In this document: positions 25,900 to 34,660 of the stretch, one piece after another | Numbering within the stretch: the first letter of the stretch is position 1 | Layout: every line of letters begins with the position of its first letter | Assembly (NCBI RefSeq): GCF_008065375.1 | Contig: NZ_VJYI01000003.1 | Coordinates: 620,001-684,000 of the forward strand | DNA: 64,000 nt | Origin: Nonomuraea sp. SYSU D8015 | Lineage (GTDB): Bacteria; Actinomycetota; Actinomycetes; Streptosporangiales; Streptosporangiaceae | Reading direction: 5' to 3' | Made by a program: the position numbers and the translations under genes | Notes under the pieces: generated by a model | Told to the model about the DNA's origin: nothing | Databases searched by the model: none | What the model saw: only the letters and a program-made list of their open reading frames with translations

Positions 25900-28800
25900 G
25901 GCACCTCCAAGGGCTCGTCCAGCCGCGTCAGGGCGGTCCTGGCGCGTTCGCGGAAGTCGGCGACGCGGGCGAGCTTGATGTCCTCGTACCCCCGGATCAG
26001 CTCGGGCAGCCCGGCGATCTCGGCGACGGCGTCGGCGGTGGCGGGCGTGAGCCGGGCGAGGGCGGCGCGCACGAGGTCGCGGTACTCGCCGACGAGCTCC
26101 CGCTCGACGCGGCGCACCCGGGCCCGGCCGAACACGTCGAACGCGGTCCCCCGCAGCACCCGGGCGGCCCGCAGCCCGCGGAACAACACGGGGGCCGAGC
26201 GACGCAGCTTGATCTTGCGCTTCATGCCCAGCGCGCGCAGCACCGGAGGGTGCAGCAGCACGGTGACGACCGCGTCCGCGCCGAACTCGCGTTCCCGCCT
26301 GGCCTGCTCGGCGGGGTCGAGGTGGAGGCGGGCGACCTCGTACTCGTCCTTGTACGCCATGAGCTTGTGCAGGCCGCGGGCGTAGGCGAGGGCGATGGCC
26401 GCGCCGGCCTCCTCGCCCGCGCGCTCGACCGCGAGTTCCGTCACCCGCCGCACGTCCTCCTCGTACGTACGGGCGTAGTCCGCGTTCTGGTACCCGGTCA
26501 GGTCGGCGACGCGGATGGCCACGACCTCGTCCAGCTTCTCGGCCGGCTCCTCGGCCACCCCCAGAGCGGCCCGGCGTACGGCCTCGGGGTCGGCCACGGC
26601 GGCGCGGCCCCAGCGGAAGGCGGCGAGGTTCTGCTCGACGGCGGCCCTGTTGAGGGTGATCGCCTGCTCGATGGCGGCGGCCGACACCGGCAGCAGGCCG
26701 TGCTGGTAGGCGGCGCCGACGAGCAGCAGGTTGGCCGGCATGTGGTCGCCGAACAGCGCCTCGGCGAGTTCGTGGGCGTCCAGGCACGCGACGCTCCGGG
26801 TGGCGGACTCGACGCGGGCGACCGCGGCGGCGTGCCCCGGCACGGGCATGCGGCCGGTCACCATGGCGGCGGTGGGCACGACGGCGGTGTTGAGCACGGC
26901 CGCGGTGCGATCGCGCGCGGCGACGGCCAGGTTGGCGTCGGAGGCCGCGCCGAGCAGGTCGAACCCGATCAGCACGTCCGCGTGCCCGTGCGAGGCGCGG
27001 ACCGCGCCCGTGATGGGGTGCGGTGAGATCCGCACGTCGCTGACCACGGGCCCGCCCTTCTGCGCCAGGCCCGTCTGCTCCAGCCCGGCCGCGTGCAGCC
27101 CGTCGAGGTGGGCGGCCATCTGGAGGATCTGCGAGACGGTGACGACGCCGGTGCCGCCGATGCCGGGCATCCTGATCAGCGCCTCCCCCGGCCTGCTGCC
27201 GGGTTCCGGCGGGTCCAGGGGCAGGGGTGGTGTCCGGCGGGCGGGCTTGGTGCCCGGCTCGACCAGCAGGAACGACGGGCAGTCGCCCTTGAGGCAACTG
27301 AGGTCGGAGTTGCAGGAGGCCTGGTGGATGTGGGTCTTGCGGCCGTACTCCGTCTCGACCGGCTGCACGGACAGGCACGTCGAGACGTCGCCGCAGTCGC
27401 CGCAGCCCTCGCAGACCCGCTCGTTCACCACGACCTTCTCGACCGGCGTGGGCAGCTTGCCGCGCTTGCGGAGCCGCCGCTCCTCGGCCGCGCACCGGTC
27501 GTCGTGGATGAGCACGGTCACGCCGTCGAGCGCGGCCAGCTCCTTCTCGGCCTCGGCCAGGTCGTCGCGGTGGCGTACGGACGCGATCGGGGCCAGCCGC
27601 ACGCCCCGGTACGTCTCCGGCTCGGGTGTCGTGACCACGATGCGGCGCACGCCCTCCATGGCCAGCTCGTGCGTGAGCGCGGGCACGTCGAGGCGGCCCT
27701 CGGCGCGCTGCCCGCCGGTCATGGCGACGGCGTCGTTGTAGAGCAGCTTGTACGTCATCGTCACCCCGGCAGCGACGGCGGCCCTGATCGCCAGGGAGCC
27801 GGAGTGGTGGAAGGTGCCGTCGCCGAGGTTCTGCACGAAGTGCCGGTCGTCGGTGAACGGCGCCAGTCCGATCCACTGGGCGCCCTCGCCGCCCATCTGC
27901 GTGATGCCGACCTGTGTGCCGCGCCCGTGCCCGTCCAGCGCGATCATGGCGTGGCAGCCGATGCCGACGCCGACCAGCGTGTCGTCGGCCGTGCGGGTGG
28001 AGGTGTTGTGCGGGCAGCCCGAGCAGAAATAGGGCGTGCGCGCGGCCACGAGCGGCAGCGAGCGGCGCCCGGTCACCAGGACGGGCTTGCGGGGGAGCCG
28101 GTCGGGGCCCAGGCAGGCGGCGACGGCCTTGGCCACGTCCTCGGCGCCCAGCGTGCCGCGCGCGGTCAGCAGGTCCCTGCCGGAGACGGCCGGGACGCGC
28201 TCGCGGCCGTACAACGCCTGCTTGACCTGTCCTTCCAGGAACGGCACCTTGTCCTCGACCACGAGCACCCGGTCCAGGTCGGCGGTCATGGCGGCCAGGT
28301 CGTCGTAGGCCAGCGGGAACGGCATCGCCAGCCTGATCAGCCGCAGCCCCAGGTCGTCCATGGCGGTCTCGTCCAGGCCGAGGTCCGCCAGCGCCCGCAG
28401 GACCACCGCGTACGTGGTGCCGGAGGCCACGATGCCGAGGGCGGTGTTGCCCGCCCCGGACATCACCCGGTTGAGCCCGTGCGTGCGGGCGTAGTCGCGG
28501 GCCAGGTCGAGCCGGCGGGTGAGCATGTCGTGCTCGGCGTCGAGCGCGGCCGCGCCCAGCAGGATGGGGGGCGCCTCGACCGGGCGGCGCCCGGGGACGG
28601 GGATGCCGGCGCGCAGAGGGCCGAGGTCCACGGTGGCGGCGGCGTCGGCGATGTCCGCGACGATCTTCAGCGCGGTCCACAGGCCGGTGGCGCGGGACAT
28701 GGCCACCGCGTGCAGCCCGAACTCGATGATCTCCGCGACCGAGCCCGGCGCCAGCAGCGGCATCGACAGGCTCTGGCACATCGGCTCGCACGAGCTGGGC

Positions 28801-29264
28801 AGCGTCGAGGACTTGCAGCCGGGGTCGTCGCCGATCCAGGCCACGGCGCCGCCGAGCGGTGCGGTGCCGGCCACGTTGGCGTGCCTGATGGCGTCGGCGG
28901 CCCGGTCGAGGCCGGGGTTCTTGCCGTACCAGAAGCCCGTCACGCCCTCGTGGCGGCGTCCGGGCACCTGGCCGAGCAGCTGGGTCCCGGCCACGGACGT
29001 GGCCGCGAGCTCCTCGTTCAGCCCGGGCTGGAAGACCACGCCCGCCCCGTCCAGGAACCGCGCCGCCCGCCCCATCTCCAGGTCCACGCCGGCGAGCGGC
29101 GAGCCCTGGTAGCCGGAGACGAAGGCCCGCGTGTCCAGCCCGCGCTCCCGGTCCAGGCGGCGCTGTTCCAGCGTCAGGCGGACCAGCGCCTGGATGCCCG
29201 AGATGAGCACCCGGCCGTCCAGGGCTGTGTACTTGTCGTCGAGCGACACGGGCGTCTCGCTCAC
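25896..29264 (-). CDS. Fused indolepyruvate:ferredoxin oxidoreductase (alpha-gamma)
   Basis: This 1122-aa fused 2-oxoacid:ferredoxin oxidoreductase decarboxylates arylpyruvates or branched 2-oxoacids to acyl-CoA, reducing ferredoxin. It has an N-terminal pyrimidine-binding domain (SGYQGSPLAGVD), a ThDP-binding domain near residue 410 (FCSGCPHNTST, GIGCHAM, GDGTFHHSG), and a Cys-rich cluster near 610-660 (CEGCGDCGDVSTC and CNSDLSCLKGDCPSF) for 4Fe-4S. The gamma domain near 690-890 starts IRMPGIGGTGVVTVSQIL. The GTG at 29264 has AGGAGG ahead. An Lrp-type gene diverges from it, which suggests amino-acid-responsive control. Confidence 0.92.
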   Translation of the reverse strand: MSETPVSLDDKYTALDGRVLISGIQALVRLTLEQRRLDRERGLDTRAFVSGYQGSPLAGVDLEMGRAARFLDGAGVVFQPGLNEELAATSVAGTQLLGQVPGRRHEGVTGFWYGKNPGLDRAADAIRHANVAGTAPLGGAVAWIGDDPGCKSSTLPSSCEPMCQSLSMPLLAPGSVAEIIEFGLHAVAMSRATGLWTALKIVADIADAAATVDLGPLRAGIPVPGRRPVEAPPILLGAAALDAEHDMLTRRLDLARDYARTHGLNRVMSGAGNTALGIVASGTTYAVVLRALADLGLDETAMDDLGLRLIRLAMPFPLAYDDLAAMTADLDRVLVVEDKVPFLEGQVKQALYGRERVPAVSGRDLLTARGTLGAEDVAKAVAACLGPDRLPRKPVLVTGRRSLPLVAARTPYFCSGCPHNTSTRTADDTLVGVGIGCHAMIALDGHGRGTQVGITQMGGEGAQWIGLAPFTDDRHFVQNLGDGTFHHSGSLAIRAAVAAGVTMTYKLLYNDAVAMTGGQRAEGRLDVPALTHELAMEGVRRIVVTTPEPETYRGVRLAPIASVRHRDDLAEAEKELAALDGVTVLIHDDRCAAEERRLRKRGKLPTPVEKVVVNERVCEGCGDCGDVSTCLSVQPVETEYGRKTHIHQASCNSDLSCLKGDCPSFLLVEPGTKPARRTPPLPLDPPEPGSRPGEALIRMPGIGGTGVVTVSQILQMAAHLDGLHAAGLEQTGLAQKGGPVVSDVRISPHPITGAVRASHGHADVLIGFDLLGAASDANLAVAARDRTAAVLNTAVVPTAAMVTGRMPVPGHAAAVARVESATRSVACLDAHELAEALFGDHMPANLLLVGAAYQHGLLPVSAAAIEQAITLNRAAVEQNLAAFRWGRAAVADPEAVRRAALGVAEEPAEKLDEVVAIRVADLTGYQNADYARTYEEDVRRVTELAVERAGEEAGAAIALAYARGLHKLMAYKDEYEVARLHLDPAEQARREREFGADAVVTVLLHPPVLRALGMKRKIKLRRSAPVLFRGLRAARVLRGTAFDVFGRARVRRVERELVGEYRDLVRAALARLTPATADAVAEIAGLPELIRGYEDIKLARVADFRERARTALTRLDEPLEVP

Positions 29265-29366
29265 GCTGACCTCCTGGCGTCGTACGTGTGATTCCCAGCA
29301 CAGCAACGTGGGCAGGACATTCGCAAGTATTAGATGAGAAAGCGCGTAGAAGACGCAAACAATATG

Positions 29367-29382
29367 AGGAGTTCAACTTCCT
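29367..29382. promoter_or_regulatory. Imperfect palindrome in the IOR/Lrp intergenic gap
   Basis: AGGAGTTCAACTTCCT is a near-symmetric 16-mer in the divergent gap between the oxidoreductase and the Lrp-type regulator, 36 bases before the regulator start. Lrp proteins bind loosely palindromic 15-16 bp sites, so this is a candidate autoregulatory site. Support is weak. Confidence 0.3.
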
Positions 29383-29418
29383 GGTTGATGTTCTTTGCGC
29401 CTGAAGGAGGGTTCCGCC

Positions 29419-29877
29419 GTGCCTGACGTGGACGAGATCGATCACCACGTGCTGCGGCTGCTGCGTGAGGACGGGCGCAGGACGTTCTCGGAGATGGCCG
29501 AGCTGGTCGGGCTGTCGGTGGCCGCGGTCAAGCGGCGGGTGGACCGGCTCAGGCAGATCGGCGTGATCAAGGGGTTCACCGTGCAGATCGACTACGGCAA
29601 GCTCGGGTGGGGCATCGAGGCGTTCACCGAGCTGCGTTATCCGGGGACGACGCCGGTCAGCGAGATCGTGCGCACCGCGACGGAGGTGCCCGAGGTGCAG
29701 GCGGTGTTCACGATCGCCGGTGATCCCGACGCGCTGATCCACGTACGGGTGCGGGACCTCGGGCACCTGCAGCAGGTCATCGACCGGCTGCGCCGGGCCG
29801 GGGACGTGACCGGCACGAAGACGTTGCTGGTGCTCGGGTCGTGGACCCGGGAGGCGCTGGCGCCCGGCGCCGGCTGA
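29419..29877 (+). CDS. Lrp/AsnC family transcriptional regulator
   Basis: This 152-aa protein has an N-terminal helix-turn-helix (DHHVLRLLREDGRRTFSEMA, GLSVAAVKRRVDRLRQIGVI) and a C-terminal RAM effector domain with VQAVFTIAGDPDALIHVRV and the expected beta-alpha-beta pattern. It starts with GTG at 29419 behind AAGGAGG. It is divergent from the fused 2-oxoacid oxidoreductase and very probably regulates it in response to an amino acid. Its stop is 5 bases from the convergent DUF11 gene. Confidence 0.92.
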   Translation: MPDVDEIDHHVLRLLREDGRRTFSEMAELVGLSVAAVKRRVDRLRQIGVIKGFTVQIDYGKLGWGIEAFTELRYPGTTPVSEIVRTATEVPEVQAVFTIAGDPDALIHVRVRDLGHLQQVIDRLRRAGDVTGTKTLLVLGSWTREALAPGAG

Positions 29878-29882
29878 GGCCG

Positions 29883-31073
29883 TCAGGGGGTTGTTTCCTC
29901 CTGCTCGCGGCGCGAGAGGTAGCGGACGAGCAGGCCGACGGCGAGCAGCACCGGAACGCCGAGTCCGATCAGCCACTGCGACACGCCGGCCATGGGGATG
30001 GTCTCGCGGACGGGCTGGGGAGGCGGCGCCCCGGCCTTCGCCGGGGCCGCGACGGGCTCGGCCGGGTCGAGCGGTTCGTGCTCGACCGGGGCTTCCCCTC
30101 CGCCTGGCCCTTCGCCCGGCCCCTCGGTGGCGGAGGCGGGGCGCGGCTCCCGCGGGCCGTCGCCGGCCTGCCCGGGTTGGCCGGACGCCCGCACGGGGGC
30201 GGGCTCCTCCGTCGGCGTGACCGTGTGCGTGTGGACGCGGGAAGGGCTCGGCTCCGGGGTCGGCCGGATCGGTTCGACGGCCGTGGACGTGCAGGAGCGG
30301 TTGTTCGCGGTGTTCTCCTCGCGGGTGCCGGTGACGACGGTGGCGCAGTTGCCGATCGGGCCTGTGGCGGCGGGGGCGGCGGTGAAGGTGAGCGTCCTGC
30401 GTTCACGAGGGGCGAGGGTGCCGAGCGGGCAGGTCAGGGTGGGGCCGCCGCCCGGGCATTCGGCTGGGCGGCCGGTGACCGTGGTCCGCTCGACGGGGTG
30501 CTGCACGGTGACGTCCACCGCCGGGGAGGGGCCCTTGTTGGTGACGGTCACCGTGTACGCGATGCCGTCGCCCTCCTGTACGGCGGCCGGGCCGGTCGTG
30601 GCGATCTCCACGTCGGCCATGGATCGGATCCGGCTGATCACCTGCGTCGTGTCGCCCGGCGTGTGCGGGGCGGTGACGTGGGCGCGGGTGGAGACCGTCG
30701 TGCCGTCGGGGAGCGACGGGTCCACCATGACCGGGATCTCGTAGGTCACGCTCCGTCCGGCCGGGATCGTCAGGTCCGGTCCGCCGCAGGTGACGGTCCG
30801 GTCGGCGAGGGAGCAGCCGCCCGGGAGGAGACCCGCGGCCGTGCCGGGTGCCAGGGTGTCGGTGATCGTGGCGCCCTCGGCGTCCCGGCCGCCCGTGTTC
30901 GTGACGGTGACCGTGTGGATGGACTCGCCGCCGGCGGTCAACGGGTCCGGGGTGACGGTCGTGGTGATCCGGAGCTCGGGTCCGGGGGCGGCCCCCTCGG
31001 GATGGCCGCCGCTCCAGCCGCCACCGGCCAGCGCCGCGAGCGCGGCGACCGCCGCGATTCCCGGCATGCGCAT
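29883..31073 (-). CDS. Surface-anchored DUF11 repeat protein
   Basis: This 396-aa protein has a signal peptide of about 20 residues and two or three DUF11-type beta-sandwich repeats (LTAGGESIHTVTVTNTGGRD, then GIAYTVTVTNKGPSPAVDVT and RTLTFTAAPAATG). A Pro/Glu/Gly-rich spacer of about 90 residues follows, then a C-terminal membrane helix (WLIGLGVPVLLAVGLLVRYL) and a basic-acidic tail. This is the design of a wall-spanning surface protein held by a C-terminal anchor, without an LPXTG motif. ATG 31073 follows a GGGGGA. It is convergent with the Lrp-type gene. DUF11 repeats also occur in the metalloprotease at 17755-20787. Confidence 0.82.
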   Translation of the reverse strand: MRMPGIAAVAALAALAGGGWSGGHPEGAAPGPELRITTTVTPDPLTAGGESIHTVTVTNTGGRDAEGATITDTLAPGTAAGLLPGGCSLADRTVTCGGPDLTIPAGRSVTYEIPVMVDPSLPDGTTVSTRAHVTAPHTPGDTTQVISRIRSMADVEIATTGPAAVQEGDGIAYTVTVTNKGPSPAVDVTVQHPVERTTVTGRPAECPGGGPTLTCPLGTLAPRERRTLTFTAAPAATGPIGNCATVVTGTREENTANNRSCTSTAVEPIRPTPEPSPSRVHTHTVTPTEEPAPVRASGQPGQAGDGPREPRPASATEGPGEGPGGGEAPVEHEPLDPAEPVAAPAKAGAPPPQPVRETIPMAGVSQWLIGLGVPVLLAVGLLVRYLSRREQEETTP

Positions 31074-31271
31074 TTCGTCCCCCCGCGTGAACGTGCCGTA
31101 CCTGCTCGACCCCGGAGCGATCCTCCTTCCCCCGGCCCACGCGCAGGGGCGATCAGACCGGAGCCAGACGCTTCCATGACCGAGTCCTTGCCGTGGGGCA
31201 CGCGACCGGATCGTTCCGCGCTCGACGAACATCGCCGAACGCGGCGTTCCGGCGGGCGTAGTGTCGGGACC

Positions 31272-32069
31272 ATGCCAGGTGCCGCCCGTTACGACGACAT
31301 CGCCGACTTCTACGCGGCCCGCTGGACCGACGCCGTCGACGACCCCGCCTCCGTCCGCCTGCTCGGCCTGCTGGAGCCGGTCGCGGGCCGCCGGGTCCTG
31401 GAGCTCGCCTGCGGCCACGGCCGGATCAGCCGCGCGCTGGCCCGCCGGGGCGCCCAGGTCGTGGGCGTCGACCTCTCCTCCGCCCTGATCGAAAAGGCCC
31501 GCGCCGCCGAACGCGACTCCCCGCTCGGCGTCCACTACGTCCACGCCGACGTGACGAGGCCCGGCTTCCTCGAAGGGAGTGCGCCCGGGCCGGAGGGCTC
31601 GGGCGCGAGCGGCACCGGGATCCCTGCGACCGCGCCGGGCCCCGCCGTGTTCGACGCCGTGGTGTGCAGTTTCGGCCTGTCCGACATCGACGACCTCGAC
31701 GGCGCCGTCGCCGGGGCCGTCCGCGCCCTCCGGCCCGGGGGCGTGTTCGCGTGTTCGATCCTCCACCCGTGCTTCCCGGGCGGCCTGGGCGTCTCCGGTT
31801 CCTGGCCCGGGGACGCGCGCTACCACGCGGAGGGCTGGTGGCGGGCCGACGGCGAGCTGTCGTCCCTGCGCCGCCAGGTCGGCGCGAACCATCGCACCCT
31901 CTCGACCTACCTCAACACGCTGCGCCGCCACGGCCTCTGGCTGGACGAAATGGCCGAGCCGGAGCCAGCCCCGGAATGGGCCGCCACCCGGGCGGACGCG
32001 GCGAAGTTCCCGGTGTATCTGGTGCTGAGATGCGTCAAGAGCGACATTTCTCCGTTGAGGAAACCGTAA
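31272..32069 (+). CDS. Class I SAM-dependent methyltransferase
   Basis: This 265-aa protein has the SAM motif VLELACGHGRISRALA, motif II VVGVDLS and the motif III region ALRPGGVFACSILHPCF. A Gly/Pro/Ala-rich insertion (about residues 104-120) interrupts the fold. It resembles UbiE/Methyltransf_11-type small-molecule methyltransferases. The substrate is unknown. No strong ribosome binding site precedes the ATG (GGGAC only), and an extension upstream is open, but family resemblance starts here. Convergent with the adenylate kinase gene. Confidence 0.85.
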   Translation: MPGAARYDDIADFYAARWTDAVDDPASVRLLGLLEPVAGRRVLELACGHGRISRALARRGAQVVGVDLSSALIEKARAAERDSPLGVHYVHADVTRPGFLEGSAPGPEGSGASGTGIPATAPGPAVFDAVVCSFGLSDIDDLDGAVAGAVRALRPGGVFACSILHPCFPGGLGVSGSWPGDARYHAEGWWRADGELSSLRRQVGANHRTLSTYLNTLRRHGLWLDEMAEPEPAPEWAATRADAAKFPVYLVLRCVKSDISPLRKP

Positions 32070-32118
32070 CAGCAATTGACGCCCGACAATCATATTCGTC
32101 CACTGGCGGCCATTTTCG

Positions 32119-32137
32119 CGCGCTTCATAAAAGCGCG
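32119..32137. terminator. Short hairpin between convergent genes
   Basis: CGCGCTT (32119-32125) and AAGCGCG (32131-32137) form a perfect 7-bp stem with a 5-base AT-rich loop, in the only AT-rich stretch between the convergent methyltransferase and adenylate kinase genes. It is a likely shared terminator. Confidence 0.5.
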
Positions 32138-32142
32138 ACGCA

Positions 32143-32829
<687 letters not shown>

Positions 32830-33121
32830 GTCTCATCACTCTCGCGGTCATGTCATCTTCGAGCATCGTCACCATCCCATCCAGGCTCCACCCTGGGAAG
32901 CCGCGCGTTGCCACCGCATATGCGTTCTCGGTGTTCTCGCCGTCCATGCGCCTGATTTCGCCCGGCGTGGGGACGGGATTTTCCGCGCGTCGCCGGAATA
33001 GCCTCGATCGATGAACGGAGGGGAATGGCTGCGCCGACGGATACGTATATTTCCCGATGCTCCGCCTGCCCGGCGTGCCTACTCTGTGGCCCATCGAGCG
33101 CCCTGGCGAGAAGGTGGGTAC

Positions 33122-34369
33122 ATGCGTGCGCTGACCGTGATCCTGTCGTCCCTCCTCGTGATCACGACCCTCTCCCCGTCCGCGACCGCGAGACCGGCGC
33201 CCGCCGCGCCGGCGGACGTGGTCTTCCAGCGGGCCGACTTCACGACCGGCACGGCGGAGGGCACGACGGCCGGTGACGGCCTGTCGTTCGGCTCGCCCGC
33301 CGGCACCACCTCCTACACCGACGCCCTGGGCACCAAGACCTGGGAGTACGCCCGCTGGACCGGCCCCGAGCGGGCCGTCGGCTTCTCCGCGACCGAGCTG
33401 GTCGCCTCCTGGACCGCGGACCTGCCCGCGGGCAGCTGGCTGCAGGTCGAGGCCCGTGCCAGGAACGCCGAGGGGCTGACGAAGTGGTACTCGCTGGGCC
33501 GCTGGGCGTACGCCGAGGGCGACATCCGCCGGACGTCGGTGCCGGGGCAGGGCGACGCGGACGCCACCGTGGCCGTGGACACGCTGGTGGCGGCGGCCGG
33601 CAAGCCGTTCAGCGCCTACCAGCTGCGCCTCACGCTCTACCGCACGCCGGGCTCGTCGATCACACCGCGGGTGCGTACGTCCGGCGCCATGGCCTCCAAC
33701 GTGCCCGAGCGCAAGACGGTGCCGGTCAGCCCGGGCGGCGGCGCCTGGGGCATCGAGCTGAACGTGCCGCGCCGCTCCCAGAACGTGCACGAGGGTCACT
33801 ACCCCGAATGGGACGGCGGCGGCGAGGCGTGGTGCAGCCCGACCTCGACCACGATGGTGCTGGGTTACTGGGGCAAGTGGCCGAGCGCGCAGGACACCGC
33901 GTGGGTCGATCCGTCCGACCCCAACCCGGAGGTCGACTACGCCGCCCGCTACACCTACGACCATGCCTACCAGGGCGCGGGGAACTGGCCGTTCAACACC
34001 GCCTACGCGGGCCGCTACGGCATGGACGGGTTCGTCACCAGGCTGCGGTCGCTGACCGAGCTGGAGCAGCTGATCAAGGCGGGCGTTCCGGTCATCACTT
34101 CGCAGTCCTTCAAGAAGAGCGAACTGCCCGGTGCGGGATACGGCACCAACGGCCACCTCATGGCGGTCGTCGGCTTCACCGCGACCGGCGATGTGATCGC
34201 CAACGATCCGGCGTCGCCGAGCAACGACGCCGTGCGGCGCGTCTATCCGCGCGCCGACTTCGAGAACGTCTGGCTGCGCAGCTCCAGCAGCGGCGGCATC
34301 ACGTACGTCATCCACCCGCCGGGCCACCCCCTGCCCGCCACGACCCCGGGCCTGCCGGCCAACTGGTGA
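33122..34369 (+). CDS. Secreted C39-like cysteine peptidase
   Basis: This 415-aa protein has a signal peptide of about 23 residues, a beta-rich N-terminal region (about 30-205) of unknown type, and a papain-like C39 (Peptidase_C39_2) domain from about 210. The catalytic Cys238 lies in GEAWCSPTST, His345 in NGHLMAVVGF and Asp362 in IANDPAS. Unlike C39 domains on bacteriocin exporters there is no ABC transporter part, so it acts as a free extracellular peptidase. I chose the ATG at 33122 just before the signal peptide. No partner gene is evident. Confidence 0.85.
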   Translation: MRALTVILSSLLVITTLSPSATARPAPAAPADVVFQRADFTTGTAEGTTAGDGLSFGSPAGTTSYTDALGTKTWEYARWTGPERAVGFSATELVASWTADLPAGSWLQVEARARNAEGLTKWYSLGRWAYAEGDIRRTSVPGQGDADATVAVDTLVAAAGKPFSAYQLRLTLYRTPGSSITPRVRTSGAMASNVPERKTVPVSPGGGAWGIELNVPRRSQNVHEGHYPEWDGGGEAWCSPTSTTMVLGYWGKWPSAQDTAWVDPSDPNPEVDYAARYTYDHAYQGAGNWPFNTAYAGRYGMDGFVTRLRSLTELEQLIKAGVPVITSQSFKKSELPGAGYGTNGHLMAVVGFTATGDVIANDPASPSNDAVRRVYPRADFENVWLRSSSSGGITYVIHPPGHPLPATTPGLPANW

Positions 34370-34530
34370 GCCCACCCTCCCGCGGGCCGGTGGCGGCGCG
34401 CCGACCGCGCTCATGGCCAGGCCGGTCCCCCGGCCGGTCACCAGGCGCACCCGCCCCGGCCACCGGTCGCCGGTGCGCCGCCGGTCTCCGTCGTTCTCGG
34501 GCAGCACGGGACTCAGGCATATTCATGGAC

Positions 34531-34545
34531 CGCCCTTGGAGGGCG
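34531..34545. other. Small hairpin upstream of the caspase-like/STAND gene
   Basis: CGCCCT-TGG-AGGGCG is a perfect 6-bp stem with a 3-base loop, 116 bases before the large gene start and 162 bases after the peptidase stop. It could end the peptidase transcript or sit in the leader of the downstream gene. The rest of 34370-34660 shows no supportable gene. Confidence 0.3.
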
Positions 34546-34660
34546 CGGTGCGCGTGAACCGTGGCGGTGAGGTGACGAGAGCCCAACTCGACGGGGCGCG
34601 GAGACTTCCGTACCCTAACAACCCCGACAACTGCGGCCGACCACGCCGGGGGAGCTCCGG

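Noticed and set aside
29265..29976. Minus-strand frame joining the Lrp region, oxidoreductase and dehydrogenase into one protein
   Set aside because: The oxidoreductase and dehydrogenase are complete separate genes in different frames with their own starts; the joined frame is a shadow.
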